Source of the DNA: Gammaproteobacteria bacterium MFB021 | GTDB taxonomy: Bacteria > Pseudomonadota > Gammaproteobacteria > Pseudomonadales > Halomonadaceae | NCBI GenBank assembly: GCA_000737985.1 | Contig: JNVT01000113.1 | Coordinates: forward strand, 49,058-113,057 | DNA length: 64,000 nucleotides | Direction: 5' to 3' | Shown: one piece after another, positions 8,518 through 18,339 of the stretch | Position numbering within the stretch: position 1 is the first letter of the stretch | Layout: the number at the start of each line of letters is the position of its first letter | Program-made: the position numbers and the translations under genes | Notes under the pieces: generated by a model | What the model saw: the letters and a program-made list of their open reading frames with translations, nothing else | Databases searched by the model: none | What the model was told of the DNA's origin: nothing

Positions 8518-9521
8518 CAGGAGCGCATCCAGCGCTGCAGCGAATCGAGCCAGCGGCTCAGGGTCGGCTGCGCCAGGTGCTCGCGGTAGGCCGTGCAGCG
8601 CTCGGCCAGGCGCGCCGGGTCGGCGGCCAGGCGCTCGACCTCGACCCAGCGGTTCCACTCCAGGCTGGCGCCCCAGTCGGGATCGGAGAGCGAGGCGTTG
8701 GGCAGCCGGTAGTGATAGGTCGGGCGGGGCTTGACCAGACCCTCCTGCAGCAGCGGACTGGGGTGGTCCGGGGCCAGCCAGGCGAACAGCGGCAGCAGGT
8801 CGAGCTCACGGTTGCGGGTAGGGTTGGCTTCCAGGTAGTCGTCGATCAGCTGCGCCAGCGTCGGCTGGTAGTCGGGGTCGAGCACGAGGCTTGCGTAAGT
8901 CTCGGAGAAGGGCCGGGTGTGCGGCAGCATGTCCCGGGTGAGGTCGACCTCGATCTGATCGCGCAGCCACTCGGCCAGGATCAGATAGGCGCGCAGATGA
9001 GCGAGCACGCTCTCCACCTCCGGTGACGGAATCTCCGGATTGAGATGCAGCCCGAAGGCGTAGATCAGGCTGGCATCGGTGCCCTCGGCGCCGTGGCTGC
9101 GCAGGGCGTCGAACAGTGCATCGAGTTCGGCCAAGGCATGCCACGGCAGCGGCGGGCAGACGATCTCGGTGGGCACCAGCCCGGCGACCATGTCGCCCAG
9201 CCATTCGCGGGTGCGCGAGTGCAGGCTGGCACGCAGGTGCTCGCCGATCCCCGGCGGCTGGCCGTTGTGCGAGCGGGCGCGTGCCAGCAGCGCAGCATCC
9301 GGATGCACGTACTGGCTGTCGAGCTCGATATTGAACGTGCCCCAGGGCGTGTCGGCGACCCGCAGGCGATGGGCGCTGTCGTGCTTGAGCGTACCGCCGA
9401 AGGTGGCCTCGACCAGGCGCGCAGCGGCCAGCGGGGCGATGCCGGCGAACTCGATCTCCACCCCGACACGGCGGGGGTCGCCATCGCGGTTGTCGGGTTG
9501 CGGGGGCATTGTCAGGGACAC
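8517..9521 (-). CDS. Putative amidoligase (Amidoligase_2 / glutamine-synthetase-like COOH-NH2 ligase)
   Basis: This protein of about 334 residues matches the predicted amidoligase family of glutamine-synthetase/GCS fold. It has GVEIEFAG near the N-terminus, a FNIELDSQYVHP segment, EIVCPPLPW, YAFGLHLNPEIP, and a conserved C-terminal half. A GTG at 9521 is the likely start because AAGGAG stands 6 nt before it. The frame is open to an ATG at 9590 with no good ribosome site and low-complexity sequence. These enzymes are predicted to form amide bonds on small molecules or peptides. The coupled class I amidotransferase downstream is the typical partner. The actual substrate is unknown. Confidence 0.85.
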   Translation of the reverse strand: MSLTMPPQPDNRDGDPRRVGVEIEFAGIAPLAAARLVEATFGGTLKHDSAHRLRVADTPWGTFNIELDSQYVHPDAALLARARSHNGQPPGIGEHLRASLHSRTREWLGDMVAGLVPTEIVCPPLPWHALAELDALFDALRSHGAEGTDASLIYAFGLHLNPEIPSPEVESVLAHLRAYLILAEWLRDQIEVDLTRDMLPHTRPFSETYASLVLDPDYQPTLAQLIDDYLEANPTRNRELDLLPLFAWLAPDHPSPLLQEGLVKPRPTYHYRLPNASLSDPDWGASLEWNRWVEVERLAADPARLAERCTAYREHLAQPTLSRWLDSLQRWMRS

Positions 9522-9686
9522 ATCGGACTCCTTGCCGGTACGCGGTGGCGCGGCCACAGGGGCGTGATCGTGGCGATGATTCGACGGCATCAGAGCAGCT
9601 CGTTCACCCAGAGCCTAGCAGGCCTGCGGCGGGATGACAGGTACCCGCGTGCGATCCGCCGACAGGCATGCGGGCGCATCGCGTCT

Positions 9687-10529
9687 TCAGCCCCAGTGGC
9701 TGAGCACCACGCCGCCCAGGATCAGCCCGCCGGCCACCAAACGCTCGCGCCGCAGCGGCTCCTTGAGCCAGACCACGCCGATGGCGATGGCGAACAGCAC
9801 GCTGGTCTCGCGCAGCGCCGCGACCAGCGCGATCGGCGCCTGGGTCATGGCCCAGATGGTGATGCCGTAGGCGCTCAGCGAGAGCGCACCGCCGATCAGC
9901 CCGACTCGCCAGTGGCCGATCAGGGTCGGCAGCACGCCCGGCCCGCGCATCAGTACCAGCGTCAGCAGCATGCCCAGGCCGTCGAGCAGGAACAGCCACA
10001 CCACGTAGCTGGCGGCGCTGCCGTTGACCCGTGCGCCACTGCCATCGGTGAGCGTGTAGCCGGCGATGAACACCGAGGTGATCAGGGCATTGGCCAGGGC
10101 CGTGTGCGACAGGCGGTGCTGGGCGCCGCCACGCAGCGCCATGCTGAAGATGCCCAGGACCAGCAGGGCGATGCCGGCGTAGCCGAAGGCGGTGGGCGAG
10201 TCGCTGAGGGCGAATACCCCCACCACGGTGACCAGCAGCGGCGCGCAGCCGCGGGCGATCGGGTAGACCTGGCCCAGGTCGCCGCTGCGATAGGCGCGGG
10301 CGAGGAACACGTTGTAGCCGATGTGCAGGAAGGTGGAAGCGATCAGCCACGGCCAGGCGGCGGCGTTGGGCAGTGGCACGAAGGCGACGCAGGCCAGCGA
10401 GATCAGCGCGCAGGCGACCTGGATCAGTGACAGGCTGAGCAGGCGGTCGAGACCCACCTTGACCAGGGCGTTCCAACTGGCGTGCATCAGGGCGCCGGCG
10501 AGCACGGCGAGTAGGATGGGTGTGGTCAC
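9687..10529 (-). CDS. EamA/DMT-family permease
   Basis: This 280-residue protein has ten hydrophobic segments in two EamA repeats (drug/metabolite transporter superfamily). It begins MTTPILLAVLAGALMHASWN and ends in VVWLKEPLRRERL followed by a last membrane helix, the pattern of EamA carriers. It lies 165 nt upstream of the amidoligase gene on the same strand, so export or import of that pathway's product is possible but unproven. It is divergent from recC. Confidence 0.87.
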   Translation of the reverse strand: MTTPILLAVLAGALMHASWNALVKVGLDRLLSLSLIQVACALISLACVAFVPLPNAAAWPWLIASTFLHIGYNVFLARAYRSGDLGQVYPIARGCAPLLVTVVGVFALSDSPTAFGYAGIALLVLGIFSMALRGGAQHRLSHTALANALITSVFIAGYTLTDGSGARVNGSAASYVVWLFLLDGLGMLLTLVLMRGPGVLPTLIGHWRVGLIGGALSLSAYGITIWAMTQAPIALVAALRETSVLFAIAIGVVWLKEPLRRERLVAGGLILGGVVLSHWG

Positions 10530-10705
10530 GACGTGTCCTGGTGTCGGCTGCTCGGCTAACGCGTGCGGATGCCGACGCTGTCATAGGGTTGTCATAGTCT
10601 GCCCCAGCGCCGTCGCGGCGTCGATCCCGTGTGCTGGCCGTGCCGTGCCGGGGTAGGATAGGCGGCTTATCGGCCCGGCCGAATCTCTGTTCTTTGGGAG
10701 CGTGA

Positions 10706-13700
10706 ATGTTCAGCGTCCTGCACGCCAACCACCTCGAGGATCTGCGTGACCTGTCGCTGGCGCTGATGCAGCGTCAGCGGCTGCCACCCCTCACCCCCGA
10801 GACCTTCCTGGTGCAGTCCAACGGCATGGCGCAGTGGCTGCGGCTGTCGCTGGCGGAGGCCGATGGCGTCGCCGCCTCGGTGGACTTCCCGCTGCCGTCG
10901 AGTTTCGTCTGGCGCGCCTACCGCGCGGTGCTGGAGCGTGAAGGCGCGCCGATTCCGCAGCACTCGCCGTTCGACAAGCGGCCGCTGGCGTGGCGCATTC
11001 TGCGTCTGCTGGAATCCCGGATCGAGGCGGAGCCGGAGGTGTTCGCGCCGCTGGCGCACTATCTTTCCGCTGACGCGGGGTCCGCCGCAGGCGCTCTATC
11101 CGCTGACGCGGGGTCCGCCGCAGGCGCTTTATCCGCTGACGCGGGGTGGACCGCGGGCGCTGGGTCGGTGGACACCGGGGAGGCGCCGGTAGCGGACGCG
11201 GCCGTCGGCCCGGGTGCCGCCGCCGAGCAGGCCGAGCGCAAGCGCTGGCAGCTCGCGGTGCGCCTGGCCGATCTGTTCGACCAGTATCTCAACTATCGAC
11301 CCGACTGGCTGGCGGCGTGGGAGCAGGGCGAGACGGCACCAATGGATCTGCCCGCCGACCAGCGCTGGCAGCCGGCGCTGTGGCGGGCGCTGCTTGAGGA
11401 TGCCGACCCGGCCGAGCGTGAGTTCCACCGGGCGCGGCTGCACGGGCGTTTCGTGCGCGCCGCGCGGGCCCTCGACACCTGCCCACCGGGGCTGCCGCCC
11501 AGGCTGTTCGTGTTCGGCATCTCGGCGCTGCCGGCGCAGCTGCTGGAGGCGCTGCACGCGCTCTCCGGGGTGATCGATGTCTTTCTGATGATCACCAACC
11601 CGTGCCGCCACTACTGGGGCGATATCGTTTCCGACCGCGAGGCGATCAAACGCGCCGGGCGGCTCTCCGCTGACGCCCAGGCGCGCCAGCAGGGGCGCCA
11701 TCCGGAGGCGCCGTGGCTCGCCGAGCTCGACGAGGAGGCGCTGCATCTGCAGGCCAACCCGCTGCTCGCGGCCTGGGGCGCCCAGGGGCGGGACTTCATC
11801 GTCGGGCTCTACGAATTCGAGAGCCAGGATGGCGGCTTCGACGTCGAGACCGATCTGTTCCAGGACCCGGCCACGGATGACGCCCCTTCGCTGCTCGCGC
11901 AGATCCAGCAGGACGTGCTCGATCTGCGCCATCCCGGAGAGCTGGCGCGGGAGAGAGGGTACAAGCGCACGATCGCCGCCGCCGACGTCTCGCTGTCGCT
12001 CTACCGCGTGCACTCGCCGCTGCGTGAGGTCGAGGTGCTCCACGACCGCCTGCTCGCCGCGTTCGACGAGGCGAGTGCGGCGGGCGCGCCGCTGCGCCCC
12101 CGCGACATCCTGGTGATGGTGCCGGAGATCGACACCTACGCGCCCTACATCGAGGCGGTGTTCGGCCAGTATGCGGCGGACGGGCTGCTCAACGTGCCGT
12201 TCACCATCGCCGATGAGGTGGCCAGTGAGACCCATCCGTTGATGGTGCTGGTGCTGGCGCTGCTGGAGCTGCCGGAGCGGCGGCTCGGGGTGAGCGAGCT
12301 GCTCGATGCCCTCGACGTGCCGGCGCTGCGGGCGCGCTTCGGCATCGACGAGGGCGAGCTGCCGCGGCTGCGCCAGTGGCTGGCGGAGAGCGGCGTGCGC
12401 TGGGGGCTTTCTGCCAGCCATCGCCGCGCGCTGGGCTTTCCGGCACTGCATGAGAACAGCTGGGCGTTCGGCCTCGAGCGCATGCTGCTGGGCTATTCGA
12501 CCGGCCCGCTGCCGCCGGAGTCGACCCGGGCGAATGCGACAGAGTCCGCAGCGTGGCAGTTCGATGCCATCGTGCCCTTCAATGAGGTCGGCGGGCTGGA
12601 GGCGGATCTCGCCGGGCGCCTGGCGGAGCTGGTGGCGGCGCTCGAGGAGCAGCGCGCCGCACTCTGCACGCCGGGCACCCCGGCCGAGTGGCGGGTGCGC
12701 CTGGGGGCGCTGCTGGCGCGGATGTTCCAGCCCGCCGGGCTCGACGAGCACGACGTGCTGGCGCGGGTCGATCAGGCCCTGGGGCGCTGGCAGGCGAGCT
12801 GCGAGCTGGCGGCCTTCACCCAGCCGATCGGGCTCGGCGTGGTACGCGACGCGCTCAAGGCGGAGCTCGACGAGGGCGGCCTGGCCCAGCGCTTTCTCGC
12901 CGGCAAGGTCAACTTCGCCACCCTGATGCCGATGCGCGCGATCCCGTTCCGGCATATCTACCTGCTGGGGATGAGCGACGGCGCCTATCCGCGCACCCGC
13001 CAGCCGCAGGATTTCGATCTGATGGCGGGCAGGGCGCGCCCCGGCGACCGTTCGCGGCGCGACGACGACCGCTATCTGCTGCTCGAGGCGCTGCTCTCCG
13101 CCCGCGACCGGCTGACCCTCTCCTGGGTCGGCTTCGACCAGCGCGACAACACCCCGCGGCCGCCCTCGGTGCTGATCGGCGAGCTGCTCGACATGCTCGA
13201 GCAGGGCTGGCAGCCGGCCGCAGCGGGGACCACTGAGGCGGCCGAGGGCGACGATCCCGAGCGGCGCCTGGCCGAGCGCCTGATCGAGACACATCCGCTG
13301 CAGCCGTTCTCACGCCGCTACTTCCTGGCTGACGATCCGCGCTTCACCTATGACGCCAGCTGGGCGCCGTTGCACGGGGCCGGCGAGCCAGCGGCGGGGG
13401 CAGCCGAGGCCAGGGCATACCCGCGCACCGCCGATGACGCCACCGCGCCGGCACCGGAGATGCCCCAGCCGCCGGCAGAGGCGCTCGGGCTGAACGATCT
13501 GCAGCGCCTGCTGCGACGCCCTTGGAATGTCTATCTCGGCCGGCTCGGGGTGCGCTTCCAGCGTGCCGAGGTGCCCGACGAGGATAGCGAGCCGTTCACC
13601 CTGGACGCGCTCGAGGACCACACCCTGAAGCGCGAGCTGCTCGATGCCGGCCGCCGCGGCGAGCCCCTGGTGCAGGTGGCCGAGCGCCTGCGTCTCGCCG

Positions 13701-14482
13701 GGCGGCTGCCGGCGGCGGGGTTCGGCAGTGCGCTGATCGAACCGCCGACCGAGCGCCTGAGCGCGCAGCTGGCGAGCTGGCGCGGGCTGACCGCGACGCT
13801 CACCGCCGCTGAGCCGACGCTTGTGCACTTCGCCGCGCCGGCGGCGGGTACGACTCCGGCCCTGGCGCTGGAGGCGCGCCTGGATGAGCTCTACCTGGGC
13901 GACGAAGGGGCCGAGTTGATCACCCTGGAGACCAGCCACTTCGGCCACTTCCGCCCCGAGGGCGAGGGGCCGTGGAAGAAACTGGGCAAGCCGCATCGGC
14001 TCCACGCCGGCTATCTGCGCTGGCTGCTGGCCAACGCCGCGGGCGAGCACGCCACCGCCTGGAGCGCGCTGTTCGAGGATCGGGTGCTGCGCTTTCCGCC
14101 GCTGGAGCGGGCGCTGGCGCGCGAGACGCTGGCCGCCTGGCTGGCATGCTGGTGGCGCGCCTGGTGCGCGCCGCTACCGGCCGCCGGCGAACTGGCCAGG
14201 ACTCTGTGGGGCCAGTGCGGTAGCGATACCCTGGCGGCGCTGGCCGCCGGCGAGCCGTTGGCACCGGCGCTTCACGACACCCTGGCGGGCGAGTTCGAGT
14301 CAGGCAACTTCCAGGTCGAGGCGCTGATCCGGCGCGAACAAGCGCTGGGGCAGCTGTGGCCCGACTTCGACAGCTTCGCCGCCGCCGGCGGGGTGGGCGA
14401 GAGCGTACGCCACTATCAGCCGCTGCTCGACGCCATGCGGCGCGCGACGCAGCGCATTCACGTCACCGGAGAGCGTTCATGA
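10706..14482 (+). CDS. recC: Exodeoxyribonuclease V subunit RecC
   Basis: This 1258-residue protein is the RecC (Chi-recognition) subunit of the RecBCD helicase-nuclease. Visible features are MFSVLHANHLEDL at the start, QSNGMAQWLRL near residue 35, the region RDILVMVPEIDTYAPYIEAVF, and PMRAIPFRHIYLLGMSDGAYPR in the second half. E. coli RecC has 1122 residues; part of the excess is an in-frame minisatellite at residues 121-153. The ATG follows GGGAG by 5-6 nt. The last 4 nt overlap recB (ATGA), giving a recCBD operon order. Confidence 0.95.
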   Translation: MFSVLHANHLEDLRDLSLALMQRQRLPPLTPETFLVQSNGMAQWLRLSLAEADGVAASVDFPLPSSFVWRAYRAVLEREGAPIPQHSPFDKRPLAWRILRLLESRIEAEPEVFAPLAHYLSADAGSAAGALSADAGSAAGALSADAGWTAGAGSVDTGEAPVADAAVGPGAAAEQAERKRWQLAVRLADLFDQYLNYRPDWLAAWEQGETAPMDLPADQRWQPALWRALLEDADPAEREFHRARLHGRFVRAARALDTCPPGLPPRLFVFGISALPAQLLEALHALSGVIDVFLMITNPCRHYWGDIVSDREAIKRAGRLSADAQARQQGRHPEAPWLAELDEEALHLQANPLLAAWGAQGRDFIVGLYEFESQDGGFDVETDLFQDPATDDAPSLLAQIQQDVLDLRHPGELARERGYKRTIAAADVSLSLYRVHSPLREVEVLHDRLLAAFDEASAAGAPLRPRDILVMVPEIDTYAPYIEAVFGQYAADGLLNVPFTIADEVASETHPLMVLVLALLELPERRLGVSELLDALDVPALRARFGIDEGELPRLRQWLAESGVRWGLSASHRRALGFPALHENSWAFGLERMLLGYSTGPLPPESTRANATESAAWQFDAIVPFNEVGGLEADLAGRLAELVAALEEQRAALCTPGTPAEWRVRLGALLARMFQPAGLDEHDVLARVDQALGRWQASCELAAFTQPIGLGVVRDALKAELDEGGLAQRFLAGKVNFATLMPMRAIPFRHIYLLGMSDGAYPRTRQPQDFDLMAGRARPGDRSRRDDDRYLLLEALLSARDRLTLSWVGFDQRDNTPRPPSVLIGELLDMLEQGWQPAAAGTTEAAEGDDPERRLAERLIETHPLQPFSRRYFLADDPRFTYDASWAPLHGAGEPAAGAAEARAYPRTADDATAPAPEMPQPPAEALGLNDLQRLLRRPWNVYLGRLGVRFQRAEVPDEDSEPFTLDALEDHTLKRELLDAGRRGEPLVQVAERLRLAGRLPAAGFGSALIEPPTERLSAQLASWRGLTATLTAAEPTLVHFAAPAAGTTPALALEARLDELYLGDEGAELITLETSHFGHFRPEGEGPWKKLGKPHRLHAGYLRWLLANAAGEHATAWSALFEDRVLRFPPLERALARETLAAWLACWWRAWCAPLPAAGELARTLWGQCGSDTLAALAAGEPLAPALHDTLAGEFESGNFQVEALIRREQALGQLWPDFDSFAAAGGVGESVRHYQPLLDAMRRATQRIHVTGERS
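11066..11164 (+). repeat. 33-bp in-frame tandem repeat inside recC
   Basis: Two nearly identical 33-bp units (11066-11098, 11099-11131) and a degenerate third encode SADAGSAAGAL twice and then a variant SADAGWTAGAG. The repeat lies in an Ala/Gly/Asp-rich stretch between conserved N-terminal segments, so it looks like a disordered linker. Confidence 0.9.
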
Positions 14483-17400
14483 GCGAGCGCGTCGTCGCCC
14501 TCGAACTCGACACATTGCCGCTGACCGGGCGCCACCTGATCGAGGCCAGCGCCGGTACCGGCAAGACCTTCACCCTGGCCGCGCTCTATGTACGCCTGGT
14601 GCTCGGGCCGCTACCGGGGCGCGAGACGCTGGACTTTCCGCGTCCGCTGACCCCACCGGAGATTCTGGTGGTGACCTTCACCGAAGCGGCCACGGCGGAG
14701 CTGCGCGAGCGGATCCGGGCGCGGCTCAAGCAGGCCCGCGAGTGGCTGCTGGCGAGCCCGGATGCGCGCCGTGACCGGGTGCTGGCGACGCTGCTGGCAC
14801 CGCTGGTGGCGGCGGGCGAGGCGGCCTGTCGCAGCGGCGCACGGCGCCTCGATCAGGCCGCGCGGCTGATGGACGAGGCGGCGATCTTCACCATCCACGG
14901 TTTCTGCCAGCGCATGCTCAGCCGCCACGCCTTCGATGCCGGCGCGCGCTTCTCCGCCGAGCTGTTGCAGGAGGGCCGCACGCTGCTGACGCAGGTGGTC
15001 GAGGACTACTGGCGGCGCGAATTCTACCCGCTCGATGCACGTTGGCAGCGCCAGATCCGCGCCCACTGGAGCGGCCCGGAGGCACTGGCCGCGGCGCTGG
15101 CGCCGCTGCTCAAGGATGGCCAGCCGCAGCCGCTGTGGGTCGGTGGCGAGGCGGTCACCGCGCCGCCCTCGCTCGAGACCCTATTCGCCGGCGCCGAACG
15201 CACGCTCGGCGCGCGCGAGTCGATCGAAGCGGAGGTGGCCGCCAGCTGGGACGAAGCGACAATCCGCGAGACGCTCGCGCAGGCGTTCGAGGCGGGGGCG
15301 CTCAACAAGCGCAGCTACAAGGCCGAGGAGCTGGAGACACGTCTGGCGGCCTACACCGCCTGGCTCGCCCGCGGCGAGTTCGAGGCGGCGGAGGAGATCA
15401 GCGACAGCAGCGGGCGTTTCTGGCTGGGCCAGGCCAAGCTCGACGGCGCTACCCGCAAGGGCGCCACGCCGCCGGCGCACCCCTTCTTCGCCGCGCTCGA
15501 CCGCCTGGCCGAGCAGGGGCGCCCATTCGATGCGATCGCCGCCCGGGTACTGGTGCACGCCCGCGACCGCGTGGCCCAGGCCTTTGCCCAGGAGAAGCGC
15601 CGCCAGGGCGTGTGGGAGTTCGCCGATCTGCTCAACGATCTGGATGCGGCACTGACCCCGGCGGCGGGAGCCGGCGACGAGGCCGCCGCCTGGCGCCTGG
15701 CGGCGCGCATCCGGCACGAGCTGCCGGTGGCGCTGATCGATGAGTTCCAGGACACCGACCCGGTACAGTACCGCATCTTCTCGCGGCTCTACCGCGCGCC
15801 GCAGAGCGACCCGGCGACCACGGCGCTGCTGATGATCGGGGATCCCAAGCAGGCGATCTACGCCTTCCGTGGCGCCGATATCCATACCTACCTGCGCGCC
15901 CGTCGGGCCACCCCGAGCCGCTTCACCCTGCTGCGCAACTTCCGCTCCACCGAGGCCATGGTGGCGGCGACCAATGCGCTCTTCGCCGGCCATCCCGAGC
16001 CCTTCGGCAGCGCTGAGATCCCTTTCGTGGCGGTGGACGCCAGCGCCAAGTCTACGCGTCTGGTGACCCGCGACGGCGCACCAGTGGCGGCACTCGGCGC
16101 CTGGTGGCCGGATAGCGAACGCTACGCCCAGGGCGACTACCAGGCGCGCATGGCGACGGCGACCCGGGCCGAGGTGCAGCGGCTGCTGGAGGGGGCCTGG
16201 CGTTTTAGCGGCGAGCACGGCGAGCGCAGGCTCCAGCCCGCCGATATCGCGATTCTGGTGCGCAATGGGCCCGAAGCGCTCAAGGTGCGCCGGGCGCTGG
16301 CCGAGGGCGGCATTCGCAGCGTCTATCTCAGCGAGCGCTCCAGCGTGTTCGATACCCCGCAGGCGTTCGAGCTGTTGCAGCTGTTCGAAGCGGTGGCGCA
16401 GCCGCGCCAGGATACCCGGCTCAAGGCGGCGCTCGCCTCGCGGCTGCTCAACGACAGCCCCACGGTGCTGGAGGCGCTGCTCGCCGACGAGCTGGCCTGG
16501 GAGCGCGAGGTCGAGCGCTTCGGTGACTATCACCGGCTGTGGCAACGGCGCGGGGTGTTGCCGATGCTGCGCGCGGTGATGCGCGATTTTCGCATCGCCG
16601 AGCGCCTGGCCGCCCGCGCCGACGGCGAGCGCGCGCTGACCGACCTGCTGCATCTGGGCGAGCTGGCCCAGGCCGCACAGCAGCGACTCGATGGCGAGCA
16701 GGCGCTGCTGCGCTGGTGGCACCGGGCGCTGCAGGCGGGCGAGACGAGTCTCGACAGCCAGGCCCTGAGCCAGCGCCTGGAGAGCGACGAGGAGCTGGTG
16801 CAGGTGATTACCGTGCACAAGTCCAAGGGGTTGGAGTACCCCATCGTGCTGCTGCCGTTCGTCTGCTCCCACCGTCCGGCGGAGCCCGATCGCCAGACCC
16901 AGCTGCTGGCGCTGCGCCCGCCCGACGGTGAGGGCAGCGTGATGGTCGCCGGCGCCGACGACACGCAGCGGCGTGACGCCGATCTGGCGCGGCTCGACGA
17001 GGACGTACGCCTGCTCTACGTGGCGCTGACTCGGGCGATCTACGCCTGCCGCCTGGGTATTGCCTACGTGGGGCGTGGGCGCAGCCGCGGCGGCTGTCTC
17101 CACGAGACCGCGCTGGGGCGGCTGCTCGGCAGCCAGGCCGAGGACGCCAGAGAGGCGCTGCTGCCGCACTTGCAGGCCGCCCAGCGTGCCGGCTGGCTGG
17201 AGCTTTCGGCGCCCCCCGAACCGCCGGCCTGGCGCCTGCGCCAGGCTGAGACGGCGGGCGCGACCAAGCCGGCGCGGCGCTTCCGGGGGACGATCGACGA
17301 CGACTGGTGGATCGCCTCCTATACGGCGCTGATCGCCGATGCTCGGCTGGGCGTCGGCGAGGATCTGCCGGCGACGCTGGATGTCGAGGTGAGCCAGGAG

Positions 17401-18339
17401 CGTGACCCGGTACCGCGGCCGCGGATTCGCACGCTGATCGACTTTCCGCGTGGGCCGCGGCCGGGCACCTTTCTGCACGGCCTACTCGAACGCCTCGACT
17501 TCGACCGCCTGGCGACGCCGAGCTATGCCCAGGAGGTGCGCCGTGAGGTGGCGCGAAGCCTGGCCCTGGGCGGTTACGAGGCGGACTGGGCCGAGCTGCT
17601 CGGTGACTGGCTCACTCAGCGTCTGTGCCAGCCGCTGCTGCGCGGAGCCGCCGGCGAGGTGCGCCTGACCGCGCTTTCGGCGTGGCGCACCGAGCTCGAG
17701 TTCTGGCTGCCGGCGACGGCGGCCTGGAGCGCGCCACTCGATCGCCTGGTGAGCCGGCTGGAGCCGCTGCCCGGGCAGCGCCCGCGGCTGGCGCCGCGCA
17801 AGCTCAACGGCATGCTCAAGGGTTACATCGATCTGGTGTTCGAAGCCCACGGGCGCTGGTACGTGCTCGACTGGAAATCCAACCATCTCGGCGATGACCC
17901 CGCCGATTATGTGGGCGAGCGGCTGGCGGCGGCGATGGTCGCCCACCGTTACGACCTGCAGTACGTGCTCTACGTGCTGGCGCTGCATCGGCTGCTGGCG
18001 GCGCGCCTGGAGGATTATGACTACGCCCGCCACATGGGCGGGGCCTGCTATGTGTTCCTGCGCGGGCTGGCGCCGGCGGCTGTCGATACGTCGCCCGACG
18101 CCGCACCGAGGGCTGTCCATGAGACGCCTGCCGATACGCCGCCCGACCCCGCGCCGGGGGCTTTTGATGCGGCGCCCGACCCCGCGCCGGGGGCTTTCGA
18201 TGCGGCGCCCGACCCTGCGCCCGGCGTCTTCTTCCGCCGCCCGTCACAGGCACTGATCGAGGCGCTGGACGCCTGGCTCGATGGCGACGAGGGCCCGGCC
18301 AACGCGCTGCTGGCGATGGCCGAGGAGATCGAGACATGA
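14479..18339 (+). CDS. recB: Exodeoxyribonuclease V subunit RecB
   Basis: This 1286-residue subunit combines UvrD-like helicase motifs (IEASAGTGKTFTLA near residue 22, VTFTEAATAEL, LIDEFQDTDPVQY, GDPKQAIYAFRGAD, VHKSKGLEYP) with a C-terminal nuclease domain containing KGYIDLVFE and YVLDWKSNHLG, the D-x-K catalytic signature. It is a 3'-5' translocase and nuclease acting on double-strand ends. The ATG overlaps the recC stop and its own stop overlaps recD. It is longer than the E. coli protein (1180). Part of the excess is a repeat near residues 1219-1251, inside the nuclease region after DYARHMGGACYVFLRG. Confidence 0.96.
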   Translation: MSERVVALELDTLPLTGRHLIEASAGTGKTFTLAALYVRLVLGPLPGRETLDFPRPLTPPEILVVTFTEAATAELRERIRARLKQAREWLLASPDARRDRVLATLLAPLVAAGEAACRSGARRLDQAARLMDEAAIFTIHGFCQRMLSRHAFDAGARFSAELLQEGRTLLTQVVEDYWRREFYPLDARWQRQIRAHWSGPEALAAALAPLLKDGQPQPLWVGGEAVTAPPSLETLFAGAERTLGARESIEAEVAASWDEATIRETLAQAFEAGALNKRSYKAEELETRLAAYTAWLARGEFEAAEEISDSSGRFWLGQAKLDGATRKGATPPAHPFFAALDRLAEQGRPFDAIAARVLVHARDRVAQAFAQEKRRQGVWEFADLLNDLDAALTPAAGAGDEAAAWRLAARIRHELPVALIDEFQDTDPVQYRIFSRLYRAPQSDPATTALLMIGDPKQAIYAFRGADIHTYLRARRATPSRFTLLRNFRSTEAMVAATNALFAGHPEPFGSAEIPFVAVDASAKSTRLVTRDGAPVAALGAWWPDSERYAQGDYQARMATATRAEVQRLLEGAWRFSGEHGERRLQPADIAILVRNGPEALKVRRALAEGGIRSVYLSERSSVFDTPQAFELLQLFEAVAQPRQDTRLKAALASRLLNDSPTVLEALLADELAWEREVERFGDYHRLWQRRGVLPMLRAVMRDFRIAERLAARADGERALTDLLHLGELAQAAQQRLDGEQALLRWWHRALQAGETSLDSQALSQRLESDEELVQVITVHKSKGLEYPIVLLPFVCSHRPAEPDRQTQLLALRPPDGEGSVMVAGADDTQRRDADLARLDEDVRLLYVALTRAIYACRLGIAYVGRGRSRGGCLHETALGRLLGSQAEDAREALLPHLQAAQRAGWLELSAPPEPPAWRLRQAETAGATKPARRFRGTIDDDWWIASYTALIADARLGVGEDLPATLDVEVSQERDPVPRPRIRTLIDFPRGPRPGTFLHGLLERLDFDRLATPSYAQEVRREVARSLALGGYEADWAELLGDWLTQRLCQPLLRGAAGEVRLTALSAWRTELEFWLPATAAWSAPLDRLVSRLEPLPGQRPRLAPRKLNGMLKGYIDLVFEAHGRWYVLDWKSNHLGDDPADYVGERLAAAMVAHRYDLQYVLYVLALHRLLAARLEDYDYARHMGGACYVFLRGLAPAAVDTSPDAAPRAVHETPADTPPDPAPGAFDAAPDPAPGAFDAAPDPAPGVFFRRPSQALIEALDAWLDGDEGPANALLAMAEEIET
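18133..18231 (+). repeat. 33-bp in-frame tandem repeat inside recB
   Basis: Three 33-bp units (starts 18133, 18166, 18199) encode close variants of DAAPDPAPGAF. A further diverged copy precedes them (about 18085-18132). The insert separates YVFLRGL from FFRRPSQALIEAL, two segments that are close together in typical RecB. Confidence 0.9.

Noticed and set aside
11129..13294. 721-codon minus-strand frame across recC
   Set aside because: Same reason: shadow of a GC-rich gene, no domain or ribosome site.
15181..17478. 765-codon minus-strand frame across recB
   Set aside because: Antisense shadow; RecB motifs are complete on the plus strand and the antisense protein is low-complexity Gln/Arg/Gly.
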